NCBI GenBank assembly: GCA_026018925.1
Contig: JAKSZU010000029.1
Coordinates: 15,723,191 to 15,787,190 of the forward strand
Length of the DNA stretch: 64,000 bases
Direction: 5' to 3'
Source: Tupaia tana
Taxonomy: Eukaryota; Chordata; Mammalia; Scandentia; Tupaiidae
The translations under genes and the position numbers were made by a program. Shown here piece by piece: positions 20,721-31,934 of the stretch (its first letter is position 1; each line of letters begins with the position of its first letter). Below the pieces are notes generated by a model. The model had not been told where the DNA came from and searched no databases. It worked only from the letters and a program-made list of their open reading frames with translations.

Positions 20721-20722
20721 AG

Positions 20723-20930
20723 CCCACTGATTATTATCTCAATGACTATACCAAATGTAGCTGATCCCACAGGTTCATTTCACTGGTTATATCAAATATG
20801 ACTGGACCCACTGATTCATCTCATTGGCTATATCAGACATGATTGAAGTCATTGATTCATCTCATTCGCTATTTCAGACATGGCTGGGGCTATTGATTCA
20901 TATCATTGTGTATATTAAATATGCTTTAAT
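20723..20930 (+). repeat. 42-bp minisatellite, five units
   Basis: Units of 41-43 bp start near 20723, 20766, 20807, 20848 and 20889, with the pattern CCCACTGATTCATCTCATTG followed by GCTATATCAGACATGA. Units 3 and 4 are the most alike; the outer units are degenerate. Confidence 0.85.
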
Positions 20931-21136
20931 CAACTGTACGTCCACCACTAATCTCCCACCTACATGGAACAGACTCATACTCATGTCCACTAAGTGGAAT
21001 CAACCCTGCCAACACACTGACATCACACTTCTCATCTCCAGAGTTGTGAGACAGAAGAGTAATGTTTAAATCATCTAGTTTTTGGTACTATGTTAAACTG
21101 TTCAAGTAAGTTAATAAATACACTGGCTTCAAAAAT

Positions 21137-22465
21137 TTGTCTCACCTTTGACAAAAATCAAGTCAAAGTGGATCAAAGATCTAAATCTAAGACCTCACAC
21201 TATAAAACTGCTCCTGGAAAACACTGGGGAAACTGGGAGACATTGGGGCAGGGAAAGACTTCTTAAATAAGACCCCCAAAGCACAGTCGATCATCCCCAA
21301 AATAGACAAGTGGGATTACATCAGACTAAGAAGTTTCTGCATGGCAAAAGACACAGTAATTAGTGTGAGTCAACAGTCCTCAGAATGAGAAAATGTTTTT
21401 GTAAACTATGCGTCAGATAAGGGACTGATAACCAGAATACACAAAGAGCTCATATTGCTGTTTTGAAAAAAGATGGTCAACCCTATTAAAAGATGGAAGA
21501 ATGAGTTGAATAAACCACTCTCTAAAGATGACATAGGAATAGCCAAAAGGCATATGAAAAAATGCTCAACATCCCTCATTGTAAGGGAAATGCATATCAA
21601 AACAACAATAAGATACCACCTCACCCCAGTCAGAATGACTAAGATTAAAAAAAAAAAAAAAAAAAAAGATAAATGCTGGTGGGAGTGTGGTGAAAGGAGA
21701 ACTCTCTTACACTGCTGGTGGGAATGTAAATTGGTCCAGCCACTGTGGAGAACAATTTGGGGATTCCTCAAAAATCTACAAGTAGAACTACCATATGATC
21801 CAGCAATACCACTCCTTGGTATCTACCCAAAGGACAGAATTCTTAATCAGAAAAGTGCTTGCACATCAATGTTTATTGCAACACTATTCACAATTGCCAA
21901 GACATGGAACCAACCCAAACGTCCACAAACAGATGAATGGATCTAAAAACCATGGCACATATAATCTATGGAATATTATTCAGCCATAAAACAACAACAA
22001 CAAAAAAACCCTGGCTTTTGATAGAAAGCAAATGAATATGGAAGATTTACTGCTGAGCGAAGCAAGCCAGGATATGAAGGAGAGACATTGTATGTACCTA
22101 CTTAATATATACTGAGGGTCTGTACTCTATGACTGAAAGGGATTGATTGAAGTATATAGAAACACAGTAAACATATGTAAATACAGATATAGTGTATGTG
22201 AAAGAGTAGGGTTTGAGGAAGAACAATTAGAAGAAAAATGAGGAGTGAAAGCATTAATGGGACAAAGAAATGTGCAATTTTCTGTTAAAGATATTTTATT
22301 TTAGTCAGCTGGACTAGGGAGAAATATTCACGTTAAAATATTCACTTTGTAAGCTAAATAATGTGATTGTATAAAAGAAAATGAAATTAAACATGAAATG
22401 TTCACTTTGTGAGCTAAATAATATGATTGAATTTATATAAAAAATTAAAATAAAAAAGTAAAAAA
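21137..22465 (+). mobile_element. L1, 5'-truncated (copy d)
   Basis: Starts in the C-terminal third of ORF2 (TTTGACAAAAATCAAGTCAA), with ORF2 pieces such as [15 protein letters not shown] and [16 protein letters not shown] in a 157-codon open stretch at 21473-21946, then the 3' UTR. The terminal block ATGTTCACTTTGTAAGCTAA-like appears twice (about 22340 and 22398), so the tail is duplicated. Confidence 0.93.
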
Positions 22466-23637
22466 ATAGATAAAGGCAAAAAACAAAAATCTATAAATAT
22501 ATTTTGAAATGCTGATAACTGTAGTAATATTGGCACATAATAAACATAAGTATATCAAAATAGTGATCAGATATGAAGGGTCCTCAGATGTGCATTATGG
22601 GAAAAAAAAAAACTATGCTAAGATTTCAAAATTTTTTTGCACCCAAATAAACACATACTTTAATTCCATTTTTCTGTAATTTTTTTTCCTTTGTCTATGC
22701 ATTTTATTATTACTTTTAAATGTATTTTTATTATTGCTCTTCTATTGCATTTAATCACATATATCTTTACAGTGTATAACATTTCTTTTTCCAGCATATT
22801 ACCATGCATATCAGTCAAGACAAAAACATTACTATACACATGAGCAGCAGAAAATAGCTTTTCATTTTTTCAGATTATTATTTTATATTTTTTATTATTT
22901 GTTTTCAAACATTCGATTGCCATACATCATTTGGCTTGTAAAGAGAATTTACCCAACATGAAATATTTCTAATATCAGTCCAGTTGAGAATAGTATACAT
23001 GTTATCATTAACAAATAATAAACCATTTCTGTGTCCCACAAATGTTATGCCTCTCTGTTTCTTCTGATTTTCTTCTCTATGCTCTTCCTTTCTTCCCCCT
23101 ATTCCACAGTCTTCAGCATCCATAACTATACTATGCCCTTCAATATTTCAATCTCTATGCTAGAGTGCAGATAGTCGGTATGTATTAAGTGGATATATAC
23201 AATACCTTTCTTTCATAGCCTGGCTTACTTCACTCAGCAATAAATATTCCATATTCAACCACTTTCTATCAAATGCCACGGTCTTGTTTTTTATGGCTGA
23301 ATGATATTCCACAGAGTATATGTGCCACACTTTTTCAATCCATTCATCTGTTCATGGACATTTTGGTTTGTTCCATGTCTTAGCAATCATGAATAATGCC
23401 ACAATAAACACTGACACGCAAGCACTTTTCTTTCTGAGCATTCTCCAGTGCTTTGCGTAGATACCCAGGAGTGGGACTGATGGATCGGATGGTAATTCTA
23501 GTTGTAGATCTTTGAGGAAACTCTATATTGTTTCCCACAGTTGGACCAATTTACATTCCCATCAGCTGTGTAGAATTCCCCTTTTGCCACAACCCCTCCA
23601 TCACTTACAGATCTTTGCATTTTTGATCTTTGCCATT

Positions 23638-23801
23638 CTTGTTTTTGAAAGGTTTTTTGCTATAGAGTGCATGCACTCACCAGAAAGACGGAGAGAGACC
23701 GAGAGACAAAAAGTGAGAAATCAACCTCTGTGGGGATGGCCACTCTGCAATCCCTTCTCCTCCATTCCTCTCTTGGGATCTTGGGTACGCATGCATGCGC
23801 A

Positions 23802-23838
<37 letters not shown>

Positions 23839-23932
23839 CTGGCATGAGTTTAAGCCACTGGGTCTGGGACTTGAACCACGGTTGACTACATGGGAGTCCA
23901 GAGACATACCCACTACGCCATCTACTGGTCCC
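23638..23932 (-). mobile_element. SINE nested in L1, with CA expansion
   Basis: Reverse copy with AGAAATCAACCTCTGTGGGG and head CATCTACTGGTCCC. The GTGTGTGCGTG segment of the core has expanded into a CA/GT run (23804-23836). Target-site duplication TGATCTTTGCCATT at 23624-23637 and 23933-23946. Confidence 0.95.
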
Positions 23933-24101
23933 TGATCTTTGCCATTGTGACAGGGGTTAGATGGAATCTCACTGTGGTTTTAACTGCATCTTCCTTATGA
24001 TGAAGGATGTTGAGCATTTCTTCATATGCTTTTTGGCTGTTCATATGTCTTCCTTAGAGAGTTTCTGGTTCAGATCTTTTTCCATCTTTTAATTGGTTTA
24101 A

Positions 24102-24103
<2 letters not shown>

Positions 24104-24141
<38 letters not shown>
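24104..24141. repeat. Poly-T tract
   Basis: 38 consecutive T inside the antisense L1, where other copies have a short A/T-rich stretch. Probably an expanded homopolymer. Confidence 0.95.
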
Positions 24142-24143
<2 letters not shown>

Positions 24144-25566
24144 GTAAGCCGCCGCTTGAGTTCTCTGTGTATTCTGGTTATCAGTCCCTTATCTGAGGCA
24201 TATTTTACAAAAATATTCTTCCATCCCAAATGCTGTCAATTCACACTAATTTCTGTGTTCTTTGCTATGCAGAAACTTAATCTTAACTGATCCTATTTGT
24301 CTATTTTAAGGATTATTACCCGTGCTTTGGGAGTCTTCTTTAAGAAGTCTACGCCTACCCCAAATTCTTCCAGTTTCCCCAGTGTTTTCCATCAGTAGTT
24401 TTATAGTTCAAGGTCATACGTTCAGATCTTTAATCCATTTTGAGTTGATTTTTATTAGTGGTGAAAGATGAGGATCCAGTTTCATCTCTCTGCAGGTGGA
24501 CACCCAGTTTTTCCAACACAATTTGCTAAAGAGGTTTTCTTTTTCCCACTGGATTGGTTTCCTTTGTCAAAAATCAGTTGTCTGTAAGCTTTGGGGATTA
24601 TTTTGGGGCTCTATATTCTATTCCATTGTTCCACCTGTATTTTTGTTACCAATGCCATGTTGTTGTGATTATCACAGATTTATAGTATATTCTGGGGTCA
24701 AGGAGTGAGGTACCACCTACTCCACTTTTCTTGCACAGAATAGCTTTGGCAATATGAGGTCTTTTATGATTCTAGACAAATTCTATGATTGTCTTTTCTA
24801 GATCTGTAAAAAAAATCCCTGGTATTTTGATTGGAATTGCATTAAATATGTAGATTGAGTAAAATTGCCATTTTGACTATATTAATTCTTCCAATCCAGG
24901 AACTCAGATGTCCTTCCACTTATTTGTGTAATTTTCAATATATTTTCAAAAAGATTTTTATAGTTTTCTTTGTAAGGGTCTTTGATTTTCTTGGGTTTAT
25001 CCCTAGGTATCATATACATTTTGTATTGTGGCTGTGGTAAAAAGGATTCCTTTCTGCAAATCTATCACATTCAACTAGTTCATAAAAAAAAAAAAAATGC
25101 TATAGATTTTTAGATGTTGATTTTGTAACCTGCCACTTTACTACATTCATTTATTACTTCAAGAATTTTTTTCATGGAAACTTTTGGGTCTTCTAAGTAT
25201 ACCATCATGTCATCTGCAAATAAACATATTTTCAACTCTTCTTTGCTTATTTGAATACCTTTTATGTTATTCTCTTTTCTAATTATGTTGGCTAAGATTT
25301 CCAACACTATATTGAAAAGTGGAGAAAGTGGACATCCATGTCTAGTGCCAGGTTTTAGCTCTGACTTTTGCTGAAGCTGAATATCAAATTCAAGCTTAAG
25401 AGATCTGTGTGGGTTGGGAAGGGGCAGTGTAAGGGTAAGACAGAATAATTTGTCACTGAAAAATATGGCCTTATTTTGTAATTAATATATAATAGCTGTA
25501 CATATGTGTGGCATACAATGTAATTTTTTAGTTCAAGACTATCATGTGCAATAAAAAAGAATATGT

Positions 25567-26063
25567 GAGGCCAACTGGTGGAATGGTGATATGGCTGACT
25601 GCATGGTTCAAGTCCCGGGTCCAGTGGCTTGAAAAACACATGAGGCATTGGGAGCCAGCAGTTAGCGTAATGGCTATGTTGCTGGACTCCCACGTAGTCG
25701 ACCACGGTTCACGTCCCGGACCTGGTGACTTAAAACTCACACCGGGCACATGAGCGTGCATGCCCAAGATCCCGAAAGGAGAATGGAGGAGAAGGGATTG
25801 CGGCGTGACCATCCCCCCTGGGGGGGATTTCTCGCTTTCTGTCTCTATGTCTCTCTCTGTCTGTCTGTCTGGCGAGCGCGCATGCCCTATAGCAAAAAAA
25901 AAACTCTCCAAAAACAAAACAAAACAAAACAAAACACATGAGGCATGTGTGCCCAAATTCCCGAAGAGATTGCAGCATGGCCACTCCCACTGGAGGGTGA
26001 TTTCTCCCTTTCCTTCGCTCTCTCTCTCTGTCCCTCTCTGGTGAGTGCACTCACCCTACAGCA
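25567..26063 (+). mobile_element. Older SINE split by a young SINE
   Basis: Head GGCCAACTGGTGGAATGGTG and GGTTCAAGTCCCGGGTCCAG up to 25648; core and tail resume at 25947 (GTGTGCCCAAATTCCCGAAG) and end CACCCTACAGCAAGTTAAC. The host frame is clear on both sides of the insertion. Confidence 0.92.
25649..25930 (+). mobile_element. Young SINE (type A) nested in SINE
   Basis: GGGAGCCAGCAGTTAGCGTA, CGGTTCACGTCCCGGACCTG, GCGTGACCATCCCCCCTGGG, TCTCTATGTCTCTCTCTGTC, and an A-rich tail of AAAAC repeats. Target-site duplication AAAACACATGAGGCAT at 25633-25648 and 25931-25946. Confidence 0.96.
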
Positions 26064-26211
26064 AGTTAACAAATAAAATGTGTAGTGATTAAATAAGGGT
26101 AATTAGTATATTTGTCATCTCAAATATTTGCAATTATTTTGTATTAGGAAAAAAATCCCATTTAAAAAATTATTTTCTTAATTTTACTTACAATTATTAT
26201 TTTTATTATGT

Positions 26212-26367
26212 AATTTTGTTATAGGGCACATGCACTCATCAGAGAAAGAGAGATAAGAAAGAAGGAGTGAGAAGAAAAGTGACACAGCAAGCAGCCAGGA
26301 CTAGGACTCCATTTAAGGTTGACCACATAGAAATCCAGCACCTTAACCACTACACCACCTGCTGGTC
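26212..26367 (-). mobile_element. Short-form SINE
   Basis: Reverse: TGTTATAGGGCACATGCACT, purine tail, then directly CCAGGACTAGGACTCCATTT, CAGCACCTTAACCACTACAC and CACCTGCTGGTCAC. The core is absent. Confidence 0.78.
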
Positions 26368-26438
26368 ACTCTTTTTTTTTTTTTTTTTTTAATGAACTTG
26401 TGACTTCAATAGAAATTTTTAAAATTTGTATTTAGGTT

Positions 26439-26690
26439 GGGACCTGCAGTTAGTGTAATGGCTATGTTGCTGGACTCCCATGTAGTTGACCGCGGTTCGA
26501 GTCCTGGACCCAGTGGCTTAAACTCACGCTGGGTGCATGTGTGTGCATGCCCAAGATCCTGAGAGGAGAATGGAGAAGGAATTGCGGTGTGGCCATCCCC
26601 CCTGGGGGGTGATTTCTCACTTTCTGTCTCTCTCTGTCTTTCTGGCAAGTGCACATGCCCTGTAGAAAAAACCTCTCCTCCCCAAAAAAA
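26439..26690 (+). mobile_element. tRNA-derived SINE (type B)
   Basis: GGGACCTGCAGTTAGTGTAA, GACCGCGGTTCGAGTCCTGG, CCAAGATCCTGAGAGGAGAA, GCGGTGTGGCCATCCCCCCT, then an A-rich tail. Only a short candidate duplication (TGTATTTA) flanks it. Confidence 0.93.
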
Positions 26691-26739
26691 TGTATTTATA
26701 CTTAATCACTGTATATCATTACAGTGTACAACATGGAGG

Positions 26740-27245
26740 AACAGACTCCAGTTTTAAATTTAATTTAGATATACAGTAAATTGTTAAACTTCTTGTTACT
26801 ATTTTAAAGGGCTGGAATTGTGATAGTCTGGTATTTGAATCTGTAGAATTTTACCTCATTCTCCAGCTGGGGGTCATAGAAATAAAAGGATGGATTAAAT
26901 AGGAAAATTGGGTGATCTCATCTCTGTAATATAGAAAGACCTGTCTGGATCAATGTGAGTACTGAGCTGGAGAGCTACCAGTCTGGGATAGCTGGAGAAG
27001 ACAACAGGAAATTGAATAAGGTATGGGATTGAGGACCATGAGGTGGGGAAGTAATTAAGATAAAGTTTGAGAGGCAGAAGAAAGATATCAGCCTCATGTT
27101 CTCACCAGGTATAACTATTTATTTAGAAAAGAACTGCTAAAGTTTATTTACAGATGTACTGGGATTATATCTGTTGACCATTTTAGAAGGATACCATTAT
27201 CCACAGTATATAGGTGAGGATAATAACATTTACAATAGTTCAGTT
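26740..27245. other. No gene or repeat recognised
   Basis: Single-copy-looking sequence. The first bases (26700-26735, ACTTAATCACTGTATATCAT) may be an old L1 tail scrap in antisense. Nothing else is supported. Confidence 0.45.
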
Positions 27246-27248
27246 GCT

Positions 27249-27465
27249 GGGGTTAGCAGCTAATATGTTGGTTAAGGTGCTGGACTCCCACATGGTAGTT
27301 CGACTCCAAAACCTGTTGGCTTAAATTCACACTGGGGAGAATGAATGATAATGGAGAAGGGATTGTGGCATGGCTTTACCCCCTTAGGGGTGATTTCTCA
27401 CTTTCTGTCTGTCTGTCTCTCTCTCTCTCTTGAATACACACACCATATGGGGAAAAAAAGCAACA
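27249..27465 (+). mobile_element. Old SINE
   Basis: GGGGTTAGCAGCTAATATGT head with TTAAGGTGCTGGACTCCCAC, GGAGAAGGGATTGTGGCATG, CCCCCTTAGGGGTGATTTCT, pyrimidine run and A-rich tail. Part of the core (CCCAAGATCC) is deleted. Confidence 0.88.
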
Positions 27466-27708
27466 AAAAAAGAACAAAAACTAAAAAAATTGTAGAATAA
27501 TGACCATGTAGGGAAGAGGCTAAGGGTGGGTGATAATAAATAATGAAATATGCCAAGGAATCTTCAAAAGGTGACACTATTCATACACCTAATATATAAA
27601 TGAATTTATTGATTATAAAATACGAATAGTGGCATTTCAGTGGTGTACTATCCACCTCTGTGAAATTTGTCTTGTTATTTTTCTCTTTGTTGTAGTCATC
27701 TCCACAAC

Positions 27709-29240
27709 ATGGAAGCAGAAAATGATACACAAATTTCAACATTTCTTCTTCAGGGATTTTCAGAACAATTGGAAATGCAGCCCATCGTATTTGGGCTTTT
27801 CCTCTCCATCTACCTGATCACTGTGTGTGGAAACCTGCTCATCATTCTGTTCACAATCTCAGACTCCCACTTGCACATGCCCATGTACTTCTTTCTCTCC
27901 ATTCTCTCCTTCATAGACATCTGTTTCACTTCCATGAGCATCCCAAAGAAGTTGGTGAATATCCAGACACAGAAAAGTTATTACTTATGCAGGCTGCATC
28001 ACCCAGATGTACTTCTTACTGTTTTTTGCAGAGTTGGATGACTGTCTCCTGATAGTGATGGCCTATAACTGGTTTATGGCCATCTGACACCCCTTGCACT
28101 ACAGTCATCATGAGCCCCCAGCTATGTGGATAGTTGGTTCTGGTGTCTGACGTTATCAGTCCCTGCATTCTTTATTATAACATGTGATGGTGTTGTGGCT
28201 GTCCTTCTGTTCGCACTTGGAAATCCCCCACTTCTTCTGAGAACTTAATCAGGCACTCCACCTTGCCTGCTCTGACATCTTTCTTATGACCTGGTGATCT
28301 ACTTTGCAGCAGTGTTGCTGGCTGGTTGTCCCCTTACCTGGATCCTTTACTCTTACTCTAAGATTGCTTATTCCATTCGTGCAACCTCACTAGCTCAGGG
28401 GAAGTATAAAGCATTTCCATGTGCCTCTCATCTCTCAGTTGTCTTTATTTTTCTTTCTTTTTTAAATTATCATCATAATCTTCTTTATATTACATTGGAT
28501 TACATATAATTTTACAGTGTATTACATTGCTTTTTCAAAAGGGAATGCCATGCATGTCAGTCAATACAGAGACATTAATCTCCCCACTTCATCATTCAAT
28601 ATCTTTTCTATGTTTTTCCCAATCATTATTATTCTAATTATTTTTTGAAACAATCACTATTTCTCATTTTGCTTGTAAAAAGACTTTACCCATCATGAAA
28701 TACTTCTCAGACCAATCCAGTTGAGAATACTATACATGTCATCATCAACAGGTAATAAGCCATCTCTGTTTCTCACTAATGCCTTGCCTCTCTATGGTTC
28801 TCTTGCTATTTTTCTCTATCCTCTTCTCCTCATCCCCCCATTCCACACTGTCCTATTGTCGTTAAGTACTTTCACTGCTTTTATGTCCTCCAATTTTTTG
28901 CTCTGTACCATAGAGTGCAGGTAGTCAGTATATATTGAGTGGATACATACAATATCTTTCTTTCATAGCCTGGCTTACTTCACTCAGCAATAGATCGTCC
29001 ATATCTGACCACTTTCTATCAAATTCCAGGGTCTTGTTATTTTTTATGGCTCTCAGTTGTCTTCTTATTTTATTGTACAAGCATGGGTGTGTACCTTAGT
29101 TCTGGTGCTACCCACAGCTCACACTCAAGTACAACAGCCTCTGTGATGTACACTGTGGTCACACCCATGCTGAAACCCTTCATCTACAGTCTGAGGAATA
29201 GACATAAAGAGGGCTCTGAAAGACACTGGGAGGGAAACTA
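27709..29240 (+). pseudogene. Olfactory receptor family 7 pseudogene (OR copy 3), split by L1
   Basis: Starts with an intact ATG and a good TM1-TM3 block ([38 protein letters not shown]), preceded by an OR-type 3' splice site (TTTCTCTTTGTTGTAG ending 27695). A frameshift near 27980 breaks the QTQKS region. MAYN replaces MAYD, TGA at 28085-28087 replaces the Cys codon of the C-HP motif, and more frame changes follow. TM6 codons (GKYKAF, SHLSVV) are interrupted at 28446-29050 by an L1 end. The TM7 end ([21 protein letters not shown]) follows. It differs from copies 1 and 2 throughout, so it is a separate OR7 member. Three OR7-type pseudogenes within 30 kb indicate a former OR cluster. Confidence 0.92.
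28446..29050 (-). mobile_element. L1 3' end inserted in OR copy 3
   Basis: About 605 bp, antisense: old-type tail (28446-28605), young-type 3' UTR (about 28630-28930) and the last ORF2 codons (to 29050). Flanked by the perfect 13-bp duplication TCTCAGTTGTCTT at 28433-28445 and 29051-29063, so both tail types arrived as one insertion. Confidence 0.95.
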
Positions 29241-29244
29241 TGAA

Positions 29245-29700
29245 AAGGTCAATTAAACTGAGACTGAAGAAGTTCCTATGACTGTGGGACTCAAAGCCTT
29301 GGAGCCATAAATTGAGATTGTGGAAGTAAAACTTGCTCCTTAGATTTATTTTCTGTAATGTCCATGTCTTTGACTTTCACTTCTCTATATCATTTAAACA
29401 ACTCACTTTATTATGCTTTCTTATATTTCTGTTGTCTAACATTTTTTCCATTGTTATTTTCCTACCTTCTCACAGTTTTTCCCCATCTTGGATCAGAAAT
29501 ATTTACAAATTCCCATTCATGTCACAGAAGAGCATACATTTCTGGTATATGAATTATATCTCAATAAAACTGTTCTTTCTTAGAGGGATATTTATTCTCA
29601 AGTAGCTTGTGTGATTGCACTGTTTTCCGTTTTCTTAAATGTTACTGAAGAAATATTTGACAGTTGTACTATTCTTTTTTTAAATTTATTTTTTAAGAAT
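29245..29700. other. No gene or repeat recognised
   Basis: AT-rich 3' flank of the OR pseudogene. Short frames only, without family signature. Confidence 0.45.
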
Positions 29701-29712
29701 TAAATAATTAAT

Positions 29713-29832
29713 TAATTTTTAGTTTGACCACAGAGAGAAAGTGAGAAAGCAGGCCTCCAGGTCCAGGACTTGAATCTTGGCTGGCTGTGTGGGAATTCTG
29801 CACCTTAATCACTTTGCCACCTGCCAGCTTTC
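29713..29832 (-). mobile_element. Short-form SINE
   Basis: Reverse: purine tail GAGAGAAAGTGAGAAAGCAG, then directly CCAGGTCCAGGACTTGAATC, TGTGTGGGAATTCTGCACCT and CCACCTGCC. The core is absent. Confidence 0.72.
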
Positions 29833-29839
29833 CCCTAAC

Positions 29840-30205
29840 AGTTCACATTTTGGAATTTGGTCTTTGTAAAGGATTAGTGGGTATCCCTCAAAAGTTCATA
29901 TGTTGGGACTTGGTTGTATTGTTAAGGTGTTAAGTGAAAATTTAACTCCCTCATGGTTTCTTTCCCAAAGTGGTATATTGGGTGAGATAAAATCAGTAGG
30001 GTGGAGTTCTTGTGACAGATTTTTGTTGTATCTACAAGGAGAGGAGATGGGCAGGCCAAGACCATATGGATGGAGACCAGAATGAGAAGAAATTTATGGA
30101 CAACCACTTATGCCTACCACCATGTTGTAACCTCACTGGAAAATGGTTCCCGGACCTTGGGTCTCCAACCATGAGCTGAATAAACTTCTATTCCTTTTAT
30201 AAAAC
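29840..30205 (+). mobile_element. Possible LTR remnant (MaLR-like)
   Basis: CAAAAGTTCATATGTTGGGA, later CATGTTGTAACCTCACTGGA and a terminal GAGCTGAATAAACTTCTATT then CCTTTTATAAA have the feel of an old mammalian LTR end with its polyadenylation signal. I cannot name the family. No coding part is present. Weak call. Confidence 0.3.
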
Positions 30206-30244
30206 AAACAAACAAACATTAATTAATTAATTAATTAATTAATC
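30202..30244. repeat. AAAC / AATT microsatellite
   Basis: ACAAACAAACAAAC followed by six or more ATTA units. Confidence 0.9.
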
Positions 30245-30432
30245 TAGAGAGTATGTGTACTTGCCAGAGAGAGTCAAGGGTCGGGATAAATGTGAGAACA
30301 CACCTCCAACGTGGATGGCCACATTGAAATCCCTTTTCCTCTATTTTTCTCTTGGGATTTTGCACACTCATCACACTTGTCTGACATATTTTTCAGGTCA
30401 CCAACATCCCAGACACAAACTGCAGTCATAGG
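30245..30432 (-). mobile_element. Old SINE
   Basis: Reverse: AGAGAGTATGTGTACTTGCC, CACACCTCCAACGTGGATGG, AATCCCTTTTCCTCTATTTT, partial head to ACAAACTGCAGTCATA. The 5' end of the head is lost. Confidence 0.82.
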
Positions 30433-30434
30433 CT

Positions 30435-30938
30435 TTGCATAAAACTTGAACTCAAAGGGAGGATAAGTGACTTTGAGATTGGCAGAAGAATTCAAGGAGG
30501 AATAATAAAAACTGGGTCACTTGATTTATAACCTAGTCTCAGGGACAGGGATTCAACAGGAAAGACGTCATTTTTGTCTATACCAGTGTCCCTCAGGGAA
30601 GTCAGTCTGAGTTCTGGATACTTTGAGAATTCAGTTTGTGAACATCTTTGAGCCACCCTTATCTTCAAAGCTTATTTATTTCATGAGAGAAAGAGAGAGA
30701 GAGACAGAGAGAAGGGAATATTCCAAAAGGATTCCTCAATGCACTCAGAACATTCACATGCCTCCTGTTCAACCTAGATCAGTTCCATTTTCTAAGTAAA
30801 CTTGGACATCTCACCAGAGGTACACTTGCAGAGCACTCTCAGTACATATGAGTAGTTCACAGGCTCTGAAACGACTTAGAATTTTTGTTTTGTTTTATTT
30901 TGTTAGGCCTTTATGGTATATTTTATTATTTTTAATTT
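30435..30938. other. No gene or repeat recognised
   Basis: Contains a short GA-rich run (30686-30712) and otherwise ordinary sequence. Confidence 0.45.
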
Positions 30939-30939
30939 A

Positions 30940-31215
30940 TTTTTAATTTTAATTTATTTAATACAATTAATCCCTATACATCCCTTAGCTTGTAAGTTGA
31001 AATTATCCAAAATGAATATACTTCCCACCAGAACAGCTGAGGATACATAACACATTACCATCAATACATTATAATCCATTTCTATATTCCAAAAATGCCT
31101 GCCTATTTTCTTCACGCTGTCCCCATTCTCCCATCCTCTTCCCACATTGTCTCTAGTACCTATAATCATTTTCAATGCTTATATGGCCTCTAATCTGTCA
31201 GTTTCCACTATGTTT
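30940..31215 (-). mobile_element. L1 3' end (antisense)
   Basis: AATTAATCCCTATACATCCC, TTAGCTTGTAAGTTGAAATT, CCACCAGAACAGCTGAGGAT, and a pyrimidine-rich block. This is the reverse of the L1 3' UTR, moderately diverged. Confidence 0.78.
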
Positions 31216-31363
31216 TGAAACACTTTTTCTGTTGTCTTGCCTGCCATGGCCAGAAATGGAATCTAGAAAAAATTCTATATTTATTTTTATTTTGGCCAAA
31301 ATCAGTGGTTATATTTTGTTGCATCTTTAAACATCAAACATGGATCATAGAAATAAACTTTTT

Positions 31364-31622
31364 CAGGAGCCGGCAGATGGTGTAATAGTTATGCCACTGG
31401 CCTCCCACATATTCAAATGCAGTTCAAGTCCCAGACTCAGAGACTGAAAACTCAAGCCAATGTGTGTACATGTGTGCCCAAGATCCTGAGAGGAGAATGG
31501 AGAAGGGATTGTGGTGTAGCCATCCCCCCAAGCGGTGGTTCCATGCTTTCTGTCACTCTATCTCTCTGTCTCTTCAGAGACCACATGTACCCTATACAAA
31601 AATCGCTGTTTAAAAAAAAACT
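31364..31622 (+). mobile_element. tRNA-derived SINE
   Basis: AGGAGCCGGCAGATGGTGTA head, CAGTTCAAGTCCCAGACTCA, CCAAGATCCTGAGAGGAGAA, GGTGTAGCCATCCCCCCAAG, ending CCTATACAAAAATCGC and an A-rich tail. Confidence 0.9.
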
Positions 31623-31934
31623 TGCCAAAATATGTGTGTTTCTCCTGTAGTTGGGAAACTCTTAGAACTTATTCACCAGCCTTCTGAAATGTTCTCTTTT
31701 TGTAGACAGATATCATCCCAGAATTTTATGGTATCCTTAATTTTAACTACTGTGGCTTGCTGAATCAAAGCTGAATTTGAAAAAAAGTTCAATGTTGTTA
31801 CCTTCGGGGATCAGTTCATATTTCTGGATATTTCAAGGATTTATAGCACAGCTTACATTACTGAGCATTTTATCCCATTTGAGTTTACTGATGTAAGGTA
31901 AGCTTTTAATTTTAATAAAAAGATTTCTTCATTT

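Larger units (their letters stand above)
22690..25362 (-). mobile_element. Older L1, antisense, with composite 3' tail (copy e)
   Basis: Reverse complement runs from RT through the C-terminal region to the 3' end. The codons before the RT catalytic FADD motif (25207-25230) are in frame here, unlike in the young copies. The 3' end consists of the young-type 3' UTR (22890-23200) followed by an old-type tail (22690-22860), the same pair as in the insertion at 28446-29050. A SINE (23638-23932) and a T run of 38 (24104-24141) interrupt it. It is 5'-truncated in RT. Confidence 0.88.
25480..26165 (+). mobile_element. Ancient L1M-type 3' UTR fragment, split by SINEs
   Basis: AATAGCTGTACATATGTGTG and GCATACAATGTAATTTTTTA before, and AATGTGTAGTGATTAAATAA, GGGTAATTAGTATATTTGTC, CTCAAATATTTGCAATTATT after the SINE block match the sense 3' region of old L1 subfamilies from memory. 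Confidence 0.6.

Noticed and set aside
27709-28041. Functional OR7 receptor at the third OR locus
   Set aside because: Frameshift near 27980, TGA at 28085 and an L1 insertion in TM6 exclude a receptor.
29840-30205. Confident endogenous-retrovirus LTR
   Set aside because: Only weak resemblance to an LTR end; no partner LTR, primer-binding site or retroviral coding remnant. Kept only as a low-confidence feature.
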